Notes: generated by a model not told the origin, from the letters alone. 64,000 nt of DNA from Pseudoalteromonas aurantia 208 (GCF_014858725.1 NZ_AQGV01000014.1:62001-126000); one strand, 5' to 3'; counted from the first letter of the stretch, positions 24,813-35,802 are shown. Program-made: numbers and translations.

Positions 24813-27800
24813 TTAGTCATTACCGCCTAATAAGTCAGCGTTAAGTGCATCAGTTAGTGCTTGAGTTGCCTCTTCAGCGCTTACTGTTTGCTCCTCTACA
24901 GGCTGTTCAGCTTGCTTACGACGAGCCATACGTTCTTGGTGATAAGAGAAACCGGTACCCGCTGGGATCAAACGACCCACGATTACGTTTTCTTTCAGAC
25001 CACGAAGCTCATCACTCTTACCATTTACTGCGGCTTCAGTCAGAACTCGCGTTGTTTCCTGGAACGATGCTGCTGAAATAAATGATTCAGTGGCAAGTGA
25101 TGCTTTAGTAATACCCATAAGTTGTATTTCAAACTTAGCAGGGATCTTACCTTGCTTTTCAAGTTCACGGTTCGAGATATTTACTCGAGCCACTTCAACT
25201 TGTTCACCAGCTAAGAACTCCGTGTCACCACCGTGCAGGATGATACATTTACGTAGCATCTGGCGGATGATTGTTTCGATGTGTTTATCGTTAATCTTTA
25301 CACCCTGTAAACGATATACTTCTTGTACTTCGTTTACGATGTAATTAGATACATCCGTTACACCACGTAGGCGCAAGATATCATGTGGAGATTCAGGACC
25401 ATCGGCGATGACTTCACCTTTAGACACTGATTCCCCTTCAAACACGTTAAGCTGACGCCATTTCGGGATCATTTCTTCGTAATGATCACCTTCATCTGGT
25501 GTAATAACTAGACGTTTCTTACCTTTAGTCTCTTTACCGAAGCTAATTGTACCTGTGATCTCAGCAAGAATTGCTGGCTCTTTAGGCTTACGAGCTTCAA
25601 ATAAGTCCGCAACGCGCGGTAGACCACCGGTGATATCTCGAGTTTTTGAACCTTCTTGTGGGATACGCGCAAGCGCTTGACCCGGTGCAGCTGTTGCACC
25701 ATCAGAAATTTCAATCGTCGTGAACGATGGTAAGCGTATCTCTTGTAGTCCACGCTTCTTACTTTCAACGATTAGTTTAGGCTCTTTCGCATTTACTTTA
25801 GAAAGGTCCTTAACAACAACCCGTGTTAAACCGGTAAGGTCATCTGTTTGCGCTTCTGTGTTGCTATCATCAATGTCTGAGAAAGACACTTTTGATTCAT
25901 GCTCAAGAATGATTGGGTGACTATGCGGGTCCCATGTTGCAACAACATCATTACCTTGAACGTCTGCACCGTCTTGGATTGTTAATACCGCACCGTAAGG
26001 TACTTTATAACGCTCTTTCTCACGACCATGTTCATCGATAACTGTTATTTCTGTTGAACGAGAAGTAATAACGATTTTGCCATCAGTATTAAGTACATAC
26101 TTAGCATTGTGTAGCTTCATGCTACCGTTATTTTTAACTTGTACGCTGTTTTCCGCAGATGCTCTTGATGCCGCACCACCGATGTGGAATGTACGCATCG
26201 TAAGCTGTGTACCAGGCTCACCGATTGATTGAGCAGCGATAACACCCACAGATTCACCTGCGTTAATGATGTGTCCACGTGCAAGGTCACGACCATAACA
26301 CTTAGCACATACACCAAAGTCGTTATCACATGTGATAACTGAACGTACGCGTACTTCATCAACTGAGTGCTCTTCTAGAAGGTCACACAGTTTCTCGTCA
26401 AGCATAATATTACGCTCAACCAACACGTCATTCGTACCTGGTATAACAACATCTTCTGCAACTACACGACCTAATACACGTTCGCGTAGTGGTTCAACAA
26501 CATCACCACCTTCGATAAGCGGTTTCATTGTTAGACCGTCTAATGTGCCACAGTCATCATCATTGATAACCAAATCTTGTGCAACATCTACTAGACGGCG
26601 AGTTAGGTAACCCGAGTTCGCTGTCTTAAGTGCTGTATCGGCTAGACCTTTACGCGCACCGTGCGTTGAGATGAAGTACTGTAGTACGTTTAGACCTTCA
26701 CGGAAGTTAGCCGTGATTGGTGTTTCGATGATTGAACCATCTGGACGTGCCATCAGACCACGCATACCTGCTAGCTGACGGATCTGAGCGGCACTACCAC
26801 GAGCACCAGAGTCTGCCATCATAAACACGGAGTTAAATGACGGTTGCTCTTCTTCTTCGCCTTTGGCATTGATAACGGTGTCTTTTGACAAGTTCGCCAT
26901 CATTTCACGCGATAAGTTTTCGTTAACACGTGACCAGATATCGATTACTTTGTTGTATTTCTCACCCGCAGTTACAAGACCTGATTGGAACTGTTGGTTG
27001 ATTTCATTCACTTCTGCTTCTGCATTGTCAATGATTTCGGCTTTAACTGGTGGAATAACCAAGTCATTAATACCGATAGAAACACCAGATTTCATCGCGT
27101 AATGGAAACCGGTATACATTACCTGGTCAGCAAAGATTACAGTATCTTTTAGACCTAAACGGCGATAACACTCGTTTAGAAGATTTGAAATCTGCTTTTT
27201 ACCTAATGCTTTGTTGATAAGCTCAAACGGTAAACCTTCAGGTAATACCAAAGAAAGTATTGCACGACCCACTGTCGTATCAATGATTTCTGTTACTTCA
27301 GAACGCTCGCCAGTTTCTTCATCAATGCGTGTTTCAGTAATACGTACTTTTACACGAGCATGAAGTTCAGCAGTACCTGTACGGTATGCTTTTTCTGCTT
27401 CTTTCTGATCTTTAAAGACAATGCCTTCACCTTTACCATTGATGCGATCACGCGTCATGTAGTAAAGACCCAATACAACGTCCTGTGAAGGTACGATGAT
27501 TGGTTCGCCGTTTGCTGGAGATAAGATATTGTTTGTAGACATCATCAGCGCACGGGCTTCAATTTGAGCTTCGATTGTCAACGGTACGTGTACCGCCATT
27601 TGGTCACCATCGAAGTCGGCGTTATAAGCCGCACATACTAATGGGTGTAAATGGATTGCTTTACCTTCGATTAGTACCGGCTCAAAAGCCTGGATACCAA
27701 GACGGTGAAGTGTTGGTGCACGGTTAAGTAATACTGGGTGTTCACGGATCACTTCATCAAGTACGTCCCAAACCTCAGGTACTTCACGCTCAACCATCTT

Positions 27801-28994
27801 CTTCGCAGCTTTGATAGTCGTAGCCATGCCGCGACGCTCAAGTTTACCGTAGATAAATGGCTTGAATAGCTCTAATGCCATCTTCTTAGGAAGACCACAC
27901 TGGTGAAGTTTAAGCGTAGGACCTACTGTAATTACAGAACGACCAGAGTAATCTACACGCTTACCTAGTAAGTTTTGACGGAAACGACCTTGCTTACCTT
28001 TGATCATATCAGCAAGCGACTTAAGTGGACGCTTGTTAGAACCGGTAATTGCACGACCACGACGACCATTATCAAGGAGCGCATCAACCGCTTCTTGTAA
28101 CATACGCTTTTCGTTACGTACGATAATATCTGGTGCCGCTAAGTCTAATAGACGCTTCAAACGGTTATTACGGTTAATAACACGACGGTATAAGTCATTC
28201 AGATCAGACGTCGCAAAACGTCCGCCATCTAGTGGTACTAGTGGACGAAGATCTGGTGGAAGAACCGGAAGTACGCTCATGATCATCCACTCAGGGTTGT
28301 TACCTGATTGATGGAAAGATTCCATAAGCTTAAGACGCTTAGTGATTTTCTTACGCTTAGTCTCAGAGTTAATTGTTGGTAACTCTTCACGCATTTCTGC
28401 GATTAACTGACCAAGGTCAAGTTCACGAAGTAAGTCTAGTACTGCTTCAGCACCCATCTTAGCTTCGAACTCATCACCGTGCTCTTCTAATGCATCTAGG
28501 TATTCTTCTTCACCTAGTAGCTGACTACGCTCAAGCGTCGTCATACCTGGTTCAGTTACCACGAATGATTCGAAATAAAGTACACGTTCAATATCACGTA
28601 ACGTCATGTCTAGCATTAAACCAATACGAGACGGAAGTGATTTAAGGAACCAGATATGAGCCACTGGGCTCGCTAGCTCAATGTGACCCATACGGTCACG
28701 GCGTACTTTAGTTAGCGTTACTTCAACGCCACATTTTTCACAGATCACACCACGGTGTTTTAAGCGCTTATATTTACCACATAAACACTCATAATCTTTC
28801 ACTGGGCCGAAAATACGGGCACAGAATAAGCCATCACGCTCAGGCTTGAAAGTACGGTAGTTGATTGTCTCAGGTTTCTTTACTTCGCCGTAAGACCATG
28901 AACGAACCATGTCTGGTGAAGCAAGACCAATTCGAATCGCATCGAATTCTTCGGTCTTATTTTGTTGCTTCAGAAACTTAAGTAAGTCTTTCAC
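24813..28994 (-). CDS. rpoC: RNA polymerase subunit beta'
   Basis: 1393 residues from the GTG at 28994, which is preceded by AGGAG at normal distance; the frame runs open further upstream, but the family N-terminus begins with KDLLKFLKQQ. The zinc-binding cysteines (CLCGKYKRLKHRGVICEKCGVE) and the catalytic loop NADFDGDQMAVH with its three Mg-binding Asp are intact, as is the second zinc site (CDNDFGVCAKCYG). It is the catalytic half of RNA polymerase and follows rpoB by 116 bp. Confidence 0.98.
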   Translation of the reverse strand: MKDLLKFLKQQNKTEEFDAIRIGLASPDMVRSWSYGEVKKPETINYRTFKPERDGLFCARIFGPVKDYECLCGKYKRLKHRGVICEKCGVEVTLTKVRRDRMGHIELASPVAHIWFLKSLPSRIGLMLDMTLRDIERVLYFESFVVTEPGMTTLERSQLLGEEEYLDALEEHGDEFEAKMGAEAVLDLLRELDLGQLIAEMREELPTINSETKRKKITKRLKLMESFHQSGNNPEWMIMSVLPVLPPDLRPLVPLDGGRFATSDLNDLYRRVINRNNRLKRLLDLAAPDIIVRNEKRMLQEAVDALLDNGRRGRAITGSNKRPLKSLADMIKGKQGRFRQNLLGKRVDYSGRSVITVGPTLKLHQCGLPKKMALELFKPFIYGKLERRGMATTIKAAKKMVEREVPEVWDVLDEVIREHPVLLNRAPTLHRLGIQAFEPVLIEGKAIHLHPLVCAAYNADFDGDQMAVHVPLTIEAQIEARALMMSTNNILSPANGEPIIVPSQDVVLGLYYMTRDRINGKGEGIVFKDQKEAEKAYRTGTAELHARVKVRITETRIDEETGERSEVTEIIDTTVGRAILSLVLPEGLPFELINKALGKKQISNLLNECYRRLGLKDTVIFADQVMYTGFHYAMKSGVSIGINDLVIPPVKAEIIDNAEAEVNEINQQFQSGLVTAGEKYNKVIDIWSRVNENLSREMMANLSKDTVINAKGEEEEQPSFNSVFMMADSGARGSAAQIRQLAGMRGLMARPDGSIIETPITANFREGLNVLQYFISTHGARKGLADTALKTANSGYLTRRLVDVAQDLVINDDDCGTLDGLTMKPLIEGGDVVEPLRERVLGRVVAEDVVIPGTNDVLVERNIMLDEKLCDLLEEHSVDEVRVRSVITCDNDFGVCAKCYGRDLARGHIINAGESVGVIAAQSIGEPGTQLTMRTFHIGGAASRASAENSVQVKNNGSMKLHNAKYVLNTDGKIVITSRSTEITVIDEHGREKERYKVPYGAVLTIQDGADVQGNDVVATWDPHSHPIILEHESKVSFSDIDDSNTEAQTDDLTGLTRVVVKDLSKVNAKEPKLIVESKKRGLQEIRLPSFTTIEISDGATAAPGQALARIPQEGSKTRDITGGLPRVADLFEARKPKEPAILAEITGTISFGKETKGKKRLVITPDEGDHYEEMIPKWRQLNVFEGESVSKGEVIADGPESPHDILRLRGVTDVSNYIVNEVQEVYRLQGVKINDKHIETIIRQMLRKCIILHGGDTEFLAGEQVEVARVNISNRELEKQGKIPAKFEIQLMGITKASLATESFISAASFQETTRVLTEAAVNGKSDELRGLKENVIVGRLIPAGTGFSYHQERMARRKQAEQPVEEQTVSAEEATQALTDALNADLLGGND

Positions 28995-29110
28995 CTTAGC
29001 TCTCCTGTCGGAGGTTAATCTTGAGGGCAAGCATTGCTCACCCCTACATTCTTTAAATCTGGTTACCCAATTAAGGGGAACTGCCGCACCGTATTGATGC
29101 GGCAATCAGA

Positions 29111-32100
29111 TTAGTGTTCTTCCAACTCGATGTTGATACCGAGTGAGCGGATCTCTTTGAGCAATACGTTGAATGACTCTGGCATACCCGGTTCCATTTT
29201 ATGGTTACCGTCAACGATGTTTTTATACATCTTAGTACGACCGTTTACGTCATCCGACTTAACTGTCAACATTTCCTGAAGTGTATAGGCAGCACCGTAT
29301 GCTTCTAATGCCCATACCTCCATCTCACCGAATCGCTGTCCACCGAACTGAGCTTTACCACCTAGCGGCTGCTGAGTTACTAAGCTGTAAGAACCAGTTG
29401 AACGCGCGTGCATCTTGTCATCAACCAAGTGGTTAAGTTTCAACATGTACATGTAACCTACGGTTACTTGACGTTCAAATGCATCACCAGTACGACCATC
29501 ATAAAGCGTAACCTGACCGCTTGATGGGTATCCACCTAACTCAAGTAGCTCTTTGATTTCATTTTCTTTTGCACCATCAAATGCTGGTGTTGCAATTGGT
29601 AAACCACCTTTAAGGTTTACAGCTAAGCGTTGGACTTCATCATCAGAGAAGCTAGCAATATCTACCTTCTGACGACAATCACCGACTTCGTATGCTTTTT
29701 TGATGAATTCGCGCAATTCGTGAATTTCACGCTGCTCTTTCATCATTTCTTCAAGGCGTTCACCGATACCACGCGCAGCGAGACCCATATGCGTTTCAAG
29801 GATCTGACCGATGTTCATTCGCGATGGTACACCCAATGGGTTCAACACGATGTCTACGGTACGACCTTTTTCATCATAAGGCATGTCTTCAACAGGAACG
29901 ATAGTTGAGATAACACCTTTGTTACCGTGACGACCAGCCATTTTATCACCAGGCTGAATACGACGCTTAACGGCAAGGTAAACCTTAACAATTTTAAGAA
30001 CACCCGGCGCTAAGTCATCACCTTGGGTGATCTTGCGACGCTTGTTCTCAAACTTTTTGTCGTACTCTGCTTTAAGCTCATCGTACTGTGCAGCTAGCTG
30101 CTCTAGTTCAGACTGTTGACCTTCGTCAGCAAGGCTTTGCGTTAGCAACTTCTCAGTGCTTAGCTCAGCAATTTTGTCTTCACTGAAACCAGCTTGAACA
30201 AGTAAATTACGTGCACGGTTTAGTACACCACCTTCAAGGATCTTGAACTCTTCGTTGAAGTCTTTTTTCGCTTCGCGAAGCTGCATGTCTTCAACTTCAA
30301 GTGCACGTTTATCTTTTTCAACGCCATCTCGAGTGAATACTTGTACATCGATTACAGTACCAGTAACAGAGTTTGGAACACGCAGAGAGCTATCTTTTAC
30401 ATCAGATGCTTTCTCACCGAAGATCGCACGCAGTAGCTTCTCTTCAGGTGTTAGTTGTGTTTCACCTTTAGGGGTTACTTTACCAACTAAAATATCGCCG
30501 CCTTTCACTTCTGCACCAATATATACAACACCTGACTCATCAAGCTTACCTAACGCAGACTCACCTACGTTTGGAATATCAGCAGTGATTTCTTCTGGAC
30601 CTAACTTAGTATCACGGGCAATACACTGTAACTCTTGAATGTGGATAGTCGTTAGACGATCTTCTTCAACAACGCGCTCAGATAATAAAATCGAGTCTTC
30701 GAAGTTGTAACCATTCCAAGGCATGAATGCCACACGTAAGTTTTGACCTAGTGCCAAATCACCTAAATCTGTTGATGGGCCATCAGCAAGTACATCACCA
30801 CGTACAACCGGCTCACCAACCATACAAGTTGGTTTTTGGTTAATACAAGTGTTTTGGTTTGAACGTGTGTATTTCGTTAAGTTATAAATGTCGATACCGG
30901 CTTCGCCAGGCACACGCTCATCTTCATTAACGTTTACAACGATACGGCTTGCATCAGCGTATTTCACTACACCGCCACGTTTTGCAACGATGGTTACACC
31001 TGAATCTTTCGCAAGTGTAAGTTCAATACCAGTACCAACTAGCGGCTTATCTGCTTTTAACGTCGGAACTGCTTGACGTTGCATGTTTGAACCCATCAAT
31101 GCACGGTTAGCATCATCGTGTTCAAGGAACGGGATAAGCGCAGCTGCCACAGAGATAACCTGCTGTGGAGATACGTCCATATATTGAATGTCAGCACGAC
31201 CCATAAAGGTTGATTCACCTTTGTGACGACACGGGATCTGCTCATCAATAAATTCGTTATTTTCATCTAAGTTTGAGTTCGCCTGTGCGATTACAAACTG
31301 ACCTTCCTCAATAGCAGAAAGGTAATCAACTTCATCGGTTACAACGCTATCGACTACTTTACGGTATGGTGTTTCTAAGAAACCGTAATCATTTGTACGT
31401 GCATACGTTGACAATGAATTGATTAGACCGATGTTCGGGCCTTCCGGCGTTTCGATTGGACAAACACGACCATAGTGCGTTACGTGTACATCTCGCACTT
31501 CGAAGCCAGCACGTTCACGTGTCAAACCACCCGGACCTAATGCAGAAATACGACGCTTGTGCGTTACTTCTGAAAGCGGGTTGTTTTGGTCCATAAACTG
31601 AGAGAGCTGTGAAGAACCGAAGAACTCTTTAACTGCTGCAGAAATAGGCTTAGCATTAATAAGATCTTGAGGCATAATTGCATCAAGGTCACCAAGACTT
31701 AAGCGTTCACGTACAGCACGCTCAACACGCACAAGACCAACACGGAATTGGTTTTCAGCCATTTCGCCAACAGAGCGAATACGACGGTTACCAAGGTGGT
31801 CGATATCATCTACTTCACCTTTACCATTTCTGATGTCGATTAATACCTTCATCACAGAAACAATATCAGTTTTGTTTAATGTACCAGGGCCTGTATCTGT
31901 ATCGTAACCTACACGGCTGTTAAACTTCATACGACCAACAGTCGATAAGTCATAACGCTCTTCAGAGAAGAATAGGTTATCGAATAATGCTTCAGCAGCA
32001 TCTTTCGTTGGCGGCTCACCTGGGCGCATCATACGGTAGATTTCTACCAATGCTTCTAGGCGGTTGCTAGTAGAGTCAATGCGCACAGTATCAGAAATGT

Positions 32101-33136
32101 AAGCACCGCTGTCTACATCATTGATGTACAGGGTATCGATCTTAGTGTGGCCGGCTTTTACAAGCTCTGCCATCAACTCAAGAGATAACTCAGCATTTGC
32201 CTCAACAATTACTTCGCCTGTTGATGTATCAACGTAGTTTTTAGCAACAACACGACCTATGATGTACTCATGTGGTACTTCAAGGTGTTTGATTTCTTTC
32301 TTTTCAAGTGTTTTGATGTGGCGCGCTGTAACACGACGGCCAGATTCAACCAACACTTCGCCTTCATCATCTTTAATATCAAAAGCCGCTGTTTCACCAC
32401 GAAGACGTGATGGTACTAGCTCCATTAATACTTTACCGTTAGACACTTCAAATGCAGTCGTCTCGAAGAACATTCCTAGAATTTCTTCGGTCGTGTACTC
32501 AAGCGCACGTAAGATGATTGATGCAGGTAATTTACGGCGACGGTCAATACGAACATAAAGATTATCTTTTACGTCGAATTCGAAGTCTAACCATGAACCA
32601 CGGTAAGGAATAACACGTGCATTATAAAGCACCTTGCCAGACGAATGAGACTTACCACGGTCGTTATCAAAGAATACACCAGGTGAACGGTGTAGCTGAG
32701 AAACGATTACACGCTCAGTACCATTTATAACAAACGTACCAGTGTCTGTCATGAGCGGGATTTCGCCCATATATACTTCTTGCTCTTTAATGTCTTTTAC
32801 TGTGCCTGGCGCTTCTTTATCCATTAGCACAAGACGAAGTTTTACGCGAAGTGGAGCAGAAAAAGTCACACCGCGAATTTGACATTCTTTTACATCGAAT
32901 ACTGGCTCACCAATACGATAACTTACGTATTGAAGCTCAGAATTTCCCGAGTAGCTTTTGATTGGAAAAACAGAACGAAATGCTGCTTCCAAACCATGAT
33001 CACCATCGGCGTCCGGATTCAAGAACTTTTTGAACGATTCTAACTGCGTAGACAGTAAGAAAGGTATGTCCAAAACTTGTGGACGTTTACCAAAATCCTT
33101 ACGGATACGTTTCTTTTCAGAATAAGAGTAAGCCAT
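29111..33136 (-). CDS. rpoB: RNA polymerase subunit beta
   Basis: 1341 residues from the ATG at 33136 (MAYSYSEKKRIRKDFGKRP), the standard N-terminus. The rifampicin region SSQLSQFMDQNNPLSEVTHKR is of the sensitive type. The C-terminal RFGEMEVWALEAYGAA is intact. It is cotranscribed with rpoC and preceded by an attenuator-type hairpin after rplL. Confidence 0.98.
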   Translation of the reverse strand: MAYSYSEKKRIRKDFGKRPQVLDIPFLLSTQLESFKKFLNPDADGDHGLEAAFRSVFPIKSYSGNSELQYVSYRIGEPVFDVKECQIRGVTFSAPLRVKLRLVLMDKEAPGTVKDIKEQEVYMGEIPLMTDTGTFVINGTERVIVSQLHRSPGVFFDNDRGKSHSSGKVLYNARVIPYRGSWLDFEFDVKDNLYVRIDRRRKLPASIILRALEYTTEEILGMFFETTAFEVSNGKVLMELVPSRLRGETAAFDIKDDEGEVLVESGRRVTARHIKTLEKKEIKHLEVPHEYIIGRVVAKNYVDTSTGEVIVEANAELSLELMAELVKAGHTKIDTLYINDVDSGAYISDTVRIDSTSNRLEALVEIYRMMRPGEPPTKDAAEALFDNLFFSEERYDLSTVGRMKFNSRVGYDTDTGPGTLNKTDIVSVMKVLIDIRNGKGEVDDIDHLGNRRIRSVGEMAENQFRVGLVRVERAVRERLSLGDLDAIMPQDLINAKPISAAVKEFFGSSQLSQFMDQNNPLSEVTHKRRISALGPGGLTRERAGFEVRDVHVTHYGRVCPIETPEGPNIGLINSLSTYARTNDYGFLETPYRKVVDSVVTDEVDYLSAIEEGQFVIAQANSNLDENNEFIDEQIPCRHKGESTFMGRADIQYMDVSPQQVISVAAALIPFLEHDDANRALMGSNMQRQAVPTLKADKPLVGTGIELTLAKDSGVTIVAKRGGVVKYADASRIVVNVNEDERVPGEAGIDIYNLTKYTRSNQNTCINQKPTCMVGEPVVRGDVLADGPSTDLGDLALGQNLRVAFMPWNGYNFEDSILLSERVVEEDRLTTIHIQELQCIARDTKLGPEEITADIPNVGESALGKLDESGVVYIGAEVKGGDILVGKVTPKGETQLTPEEKLLRAIFGEKASDVKDSSLRVPNSVTGTVIDVQVFTRDGVEKDKRALEVEDMQLREAKKDFNEEFKILEGGVLNRARNLLVQAGFSEDKIAELSTEKLLTQSLADEGQQSELEQLAAQYDELKAEYDKKFENKRRKITQGDDLAPGVLKIVKVYLAVKRRIQPGDKMAGRHGNKGVISTIVPVEDMPYDEKGRTVDIVLNPLGVPSRMNIGQILETHMGLAARGIGERLEEMMKEQREIHELREFIKKAYEVGDCRQKVDIASFSDDEVQRLAVNLKGGLPIATPAFDGAKENEIKELLELGGYPSSGQVTLYDGRTGDAFERQVTVGYMYMLKLNHLVDDKMHARSTGSYSLVTQQPLGGKAQFGGQRFGEMEVWALEAYGAAYTLQEMLTVKSDDVNGRTKMYKNIVDGNHKMEPGMPESFNVLLKEIRSLGINIELEEH

Positions 33137-33326
33137 GGGGTTCCTCAGCTTGCTGATCTTTGACCCAACCTGTTCTTGTATGAACAGACTTAACTGGCAT
33201 CTAAGCCAGGATAACAACATCTAATTGTCACTCTACATTTTAACTTCATTAACAAAAATATAAGCTATTGAAAATAATGAAAAAACATAGAGGTTTTGCG
33301 CTAAACGAATACTCACGCTATAGCGC

Positions 33327-33360
33327 AAAAGGGCCGGTGATTAAAAAATCACCAGCCCTT
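33327..33360 (-). terminator. rplL-rpoB attenuator hairpin
   Basis: A long stem (33329-33342 with 33347-33360, one mismatch) ends on the minus strand in TTTTGCGC, a short U-run typical of a partial terminator. In E. coli a partial terminator at this place lowers rpoBC expression relative to the ribosomal proteins. The next sequence, GCGCTATAGCG, is itself palindromic and could extend the structure. Confidence 0.75.
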
Positions 33361-33398
33361 GCCTGATTTCTCAGACAGCGAACCTAGCAAAAGCTAGA

Positions 33399-33761
33399 TT
33401 ACTTGATCTCAACTTCAGCACCAGCTGCTTCAAGATCAGTTTTAAGTGCTTCAGCTTCTTCTTTAGAAACAGCTTCTTTCACTGGAGTTGGAGCAGCTTC
33501 AACAAGTGCTTTAGCTTCTTTAAGGCCTAGACCAGTTGCGCCACGTACTGCTTTGATAGAAGCAACTTTGTTAGCGCCAGCAGCTGTAAGAATAACGTCA
33601 AATTCAGTTTTCTCTTCAGCAGCTTCAGCAGCAGGACCAGCAACAACAGCAGCTGCTGCAGTTACACCGAACTTCTCTTCCATTGCTTCTACTAATTCAA
33701 CAACGTCCATTACTGACATTTCAGCAATTGCGTCAAGGATTTGGTCTTTAGTTACAGACAT
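33399..33761 (-). CDS. rplL: 50S ribosomal protein L7/L12
   Basis: 120 residues, usual length. The N-terminal dimerisation domain (ILDAIAEMSVMDVVELVEAMEEKFGV), the Ala-rich hinge, and the C-terminal factor-binding domain (VIKAVRGATGLGLKEAKALVE type) are all present. It forms the L10-bound stalk that recruits elongation factors. It lies 71 bp after rplJ. Confidence 0.98.
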   Translation of the reverse strand: MSVTKDQILDAIAEMSVMDVVELVEAMEEKFGVTAAAAVVAGPAAEAAEEKTEFDVILTAAGANKVASIKAVRGATGLGLKEAKALVEAAPTPVKEAVSKEEAEALKTDLEAAGAEVEIK

Positions 33762-33832
33762 TTCAAATTTCCTAATTATTTACGAACCCATGTGGTTCAA
33801 AAAAATTTATTAACGAAAGGAGCGGGCTTAAA

Positions 33833-34327
33833 TTAAGCAGCTTGCTCAGCTTTCTGTACACGTACTGCTTCAATTGTTTTACACAATTTGCCAGCAGACG
33901 CTTCTTTCATAGCGCTCATTAAGCGTGCAACAGCTTCGTCGTATGTAGGTAGCTTAGCAAGCATATCTACGTCTACAACTTTACCTTCGAATGCAGCAGT
34001 CTTAAGCTCAAACTCTTCGTTCTTTTTCGCGAAATCAGCAAAGATACGCGCAGCAGCACCTGGGTGCTCTGAAGAGAAAGCGATAAGGCTTGGACCAACT
34101 AGTGATTCGTTTAGGCATTCGTAATCAGTGCCTTCAACAGCACGTTTAGCTAGCGTGTTACGGACTACTTTCATCCATACACCAGCTTCACGAGCTTCTT
34201 TACGAAGAGCAGTGATTGCACCTACTGTTACACCACGAGAATCAGCAACAACTGCTGATAGAGCACCTTTGGCAGCTTCGTTGACTTCAGCAACAATTGC
34301 CTTTTTGTCTTGAAGATTTAAAGCCAT
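33833..34327 (-). CDS. rplJ: 50S ribosomal protein L10
   Basis: 164 residues, usual length, starting MALNLQDKKAIVAEVNEAAKGA. It anchors L7/L12 dimers to the 23S rRNA stalk base. In enterobacteria the L10-L12 complex binds the long rplJ leader and represses translation; a 340-nt leader is also present here. Confidence 0.98.
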   Translation of the reverse strand: MALNLQDKKAIVAEVNEAAKGALSAVVADSRGVTVGAITALRKEAREAGVWMKVVRNTLAKRAVEGTDYECLNESLVGPSLIAFSSEHPGAAARIFADFAKKNEEFELKTAAFEGKVVDVDMLAKLPTYDEAVARLMSAMKEASAGKLCKTIEAVRVQKAEQAA

Positions 34328-34621
34328 GGGTGTTACTCCTGGTTTATTGAAAAACGTAATGTTTTTCAGTTCTACTCTACCCTGTCGCTAATGCGACAGA
34401 GATGCTTTTTACGGCGAGAGCCAGAAGATTAGGAAAAATCTAGCTGGGATTCACACCGTCTACGTAGGAATAATATTAAGACCCGAAAGCCTCCTACGGT
34501 CTTGGACGGAAGCACAATTTATCGTCTTGCTATTAAAGCTTAACGAAATTATATGCTTCAACCCGAATTCTTTACATTGTTGGGCAATTTACAAGTAAAT
34601 TTCTCAACAAAATGGCGCGAA
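34328..34621 (-). ncRNA. Long rplJ leader, putative L10 leader
   Basis: About 290 nt of untranslated leader lie between the PL10 promoter and rplJ. It contains a self-complementary section near 34460-34500 (CGTAGGA with TCCTACG). Length and position match the autoregulatory L10 leader of gammaproteobacteria; the detailed fold was not verified. Confidence 0.55.
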
Positions 34622-34650
34622 ATTATAGTACAAATTTTACGCCATGTAAA
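34622..34650 (-). promoter_or_regulatory. rplJ (PL10) promoter
   Basis: On the minus strand TTTACA (34645-34650), a 17-bp spacer and a perfect TATAAT (34622-34627), just downstream of rplA. Confidence 0.82.
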
Positions 34651-34667
34651 TGCTATTTTCTAAAAAC

Positions 34668-35369
34668 TTATACTACAGTATTTAGAGTAGCTTGATCTAG
34701 AGCAACACCTGCGCCCATAGTTGTAGAGATAGTTACCTTCTTAAGGTAAGCACCTTTTGCTTGTGAAGGCTTCGCCTTCTTAAGCGCTACAAGTAGAGAC
34801 TCAAGGTTTTCTTGTAACTGAACAGCTGTGAAATCCACTTTACCGATAGTAGTGTGGATGATGCCGTTCTTATCGTTACGGTAGCGAACCTGACCAGCTT
34901 TAGCGTTTTTAACTGCTTCTGCAACGTTAGGCGTAACAGTACCAGTTTTAGGGTTAGGCATAAGACCACGCGGACCTAGGATTTGACCTAGTTGACCAAC
35001 AACGCGCATTGCATCTGGAGAAGCAACAACAACGTCAAAGTTCATTTCGCCTTTTTTAACTTGCTCAGCAAGTTCTTCCATGCCCACTAAATCAGCACCA
35101 GCTTCTTTAGCAGCATCAGCGTTTGCACCCTGAGTGAATACAGCAACGCGCACTTCACGACCAGTACCGTGTGGTAGTACCGTAGCACCACGAACGTTTT
35201 GGTCAGATTTACGTGCATCGATACCAAGATTAACTGCAACGTCAACACTTTCAACGAACTTAGCTGTCGCTAGCTCTTTTAGAAGCGCAACTGCTTCGTT
35301 GATTTCGTAATCTTTAGATACTTCCACTTTTTCGCGGATAGTACGCATACGTTTAGTAAGTTTAGCCAT
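34668..35369 (-). CDS. rplA: 50S ribosomal protein L1
   Basis: 233 residues, usual length (MAKLTKRMRTIREKV). It contains the L1 signature MRVVGQLGQILGPRGLMPNPKTGTV. It binds the mobile L1 stalk of 23S rRNA and in E. coli represses translation of the rplKA mRNA. It follows rplK by 4 bp. Confidence 0.98.
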   Translation of the reverse strand: MAKLTKRMRTIREKVEVSKDYEINEAVALLKELATAKFVESVDVAVNLGIDARKSDQNVRGATVLPHGTGREVRVAVFTQGANADAAKEAGADLVGMEELAEQVKKGEMNFDVVVASPDAMRVVGQLGQILGPRGLMPNPKTGTVTPNVAEAVKNAKAGQVRYRNDKNGIIHTTIGKVDFTAVQLQENLESLLVALKKAKPSQAKGAYLKKVTISTTMGAGVALDQATLNTVV

Positions 35370-35373
35370 TATA

Positions 35374-35802
35374 TTATCCCTCTACATCCAAGCCCATCGC
35401 ACGCGCAGAACCTGCGATAGTGCGAACCGCTGCGTCTAAATCGGCAGCTGTAAGGTCAGGACGTTTAGTCTCAACAATCTCTTCAAGTTGAGCACGTGTA
35501 ACTGTACCCACTTTTTCAGTGTTAGGACGGCCTGAACCAGACTTGATGCCAGCCGCTTTCTTAAGCAAATAAGAAGCTGGTGGAGTTTTCATGTCGAACG
35601 TGAAAGAACGATCATTGTAAACTGAGATTACAACAGGAACTGGTGCGCCTTTCTCAATAGACTCTGTACGTGCGTTGAACGCTTTACAGAATTCCATGAT
35701 GTTAACACCGTGTTGACCTAGTGCAGGACCTACTGGAGGACTTGGATTAGCCATACCAGCAGCAACTTGTAGCTTGATTAGAGCTTCAACTTTTTTAGCC
35801 AT
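35374..35802 (-). CDS. rplK: 50S ribosomal protein L11
   Basis: 142 residues, usual length. The N-terminal domain (QVAAGMANPSPPVGPALGQHGVNIMEFCKAFN) includes the prolines contacting the GTPase-associated center, and the C-terminal domain binds 23S rRNA. L11 is also needed for RelA activation. It begins the rplKA unit after a terminator that separates it from nusG. Confidence 0.98.
   Translation of the reverse strand: MAKKVEALIKLQVAAGMANPSPPVGPALGQHGVNIMEFCKAFNARTESIEKGAPVPVVISVYNDRSFTFDMKTPPASYLLKKAAGIKSGSGRPNTEKVGTVTRAQLEEIVETKRPDLTAADLDAAVRTIAGSARAMGLDVEG

Noticed and set aside
28995..29105. Longer rpoC start upstream of the GTG
   Set aside because: The extra 37 residues match no known beta' N-terminus; the GTG at 28994 has a good ribosome site.
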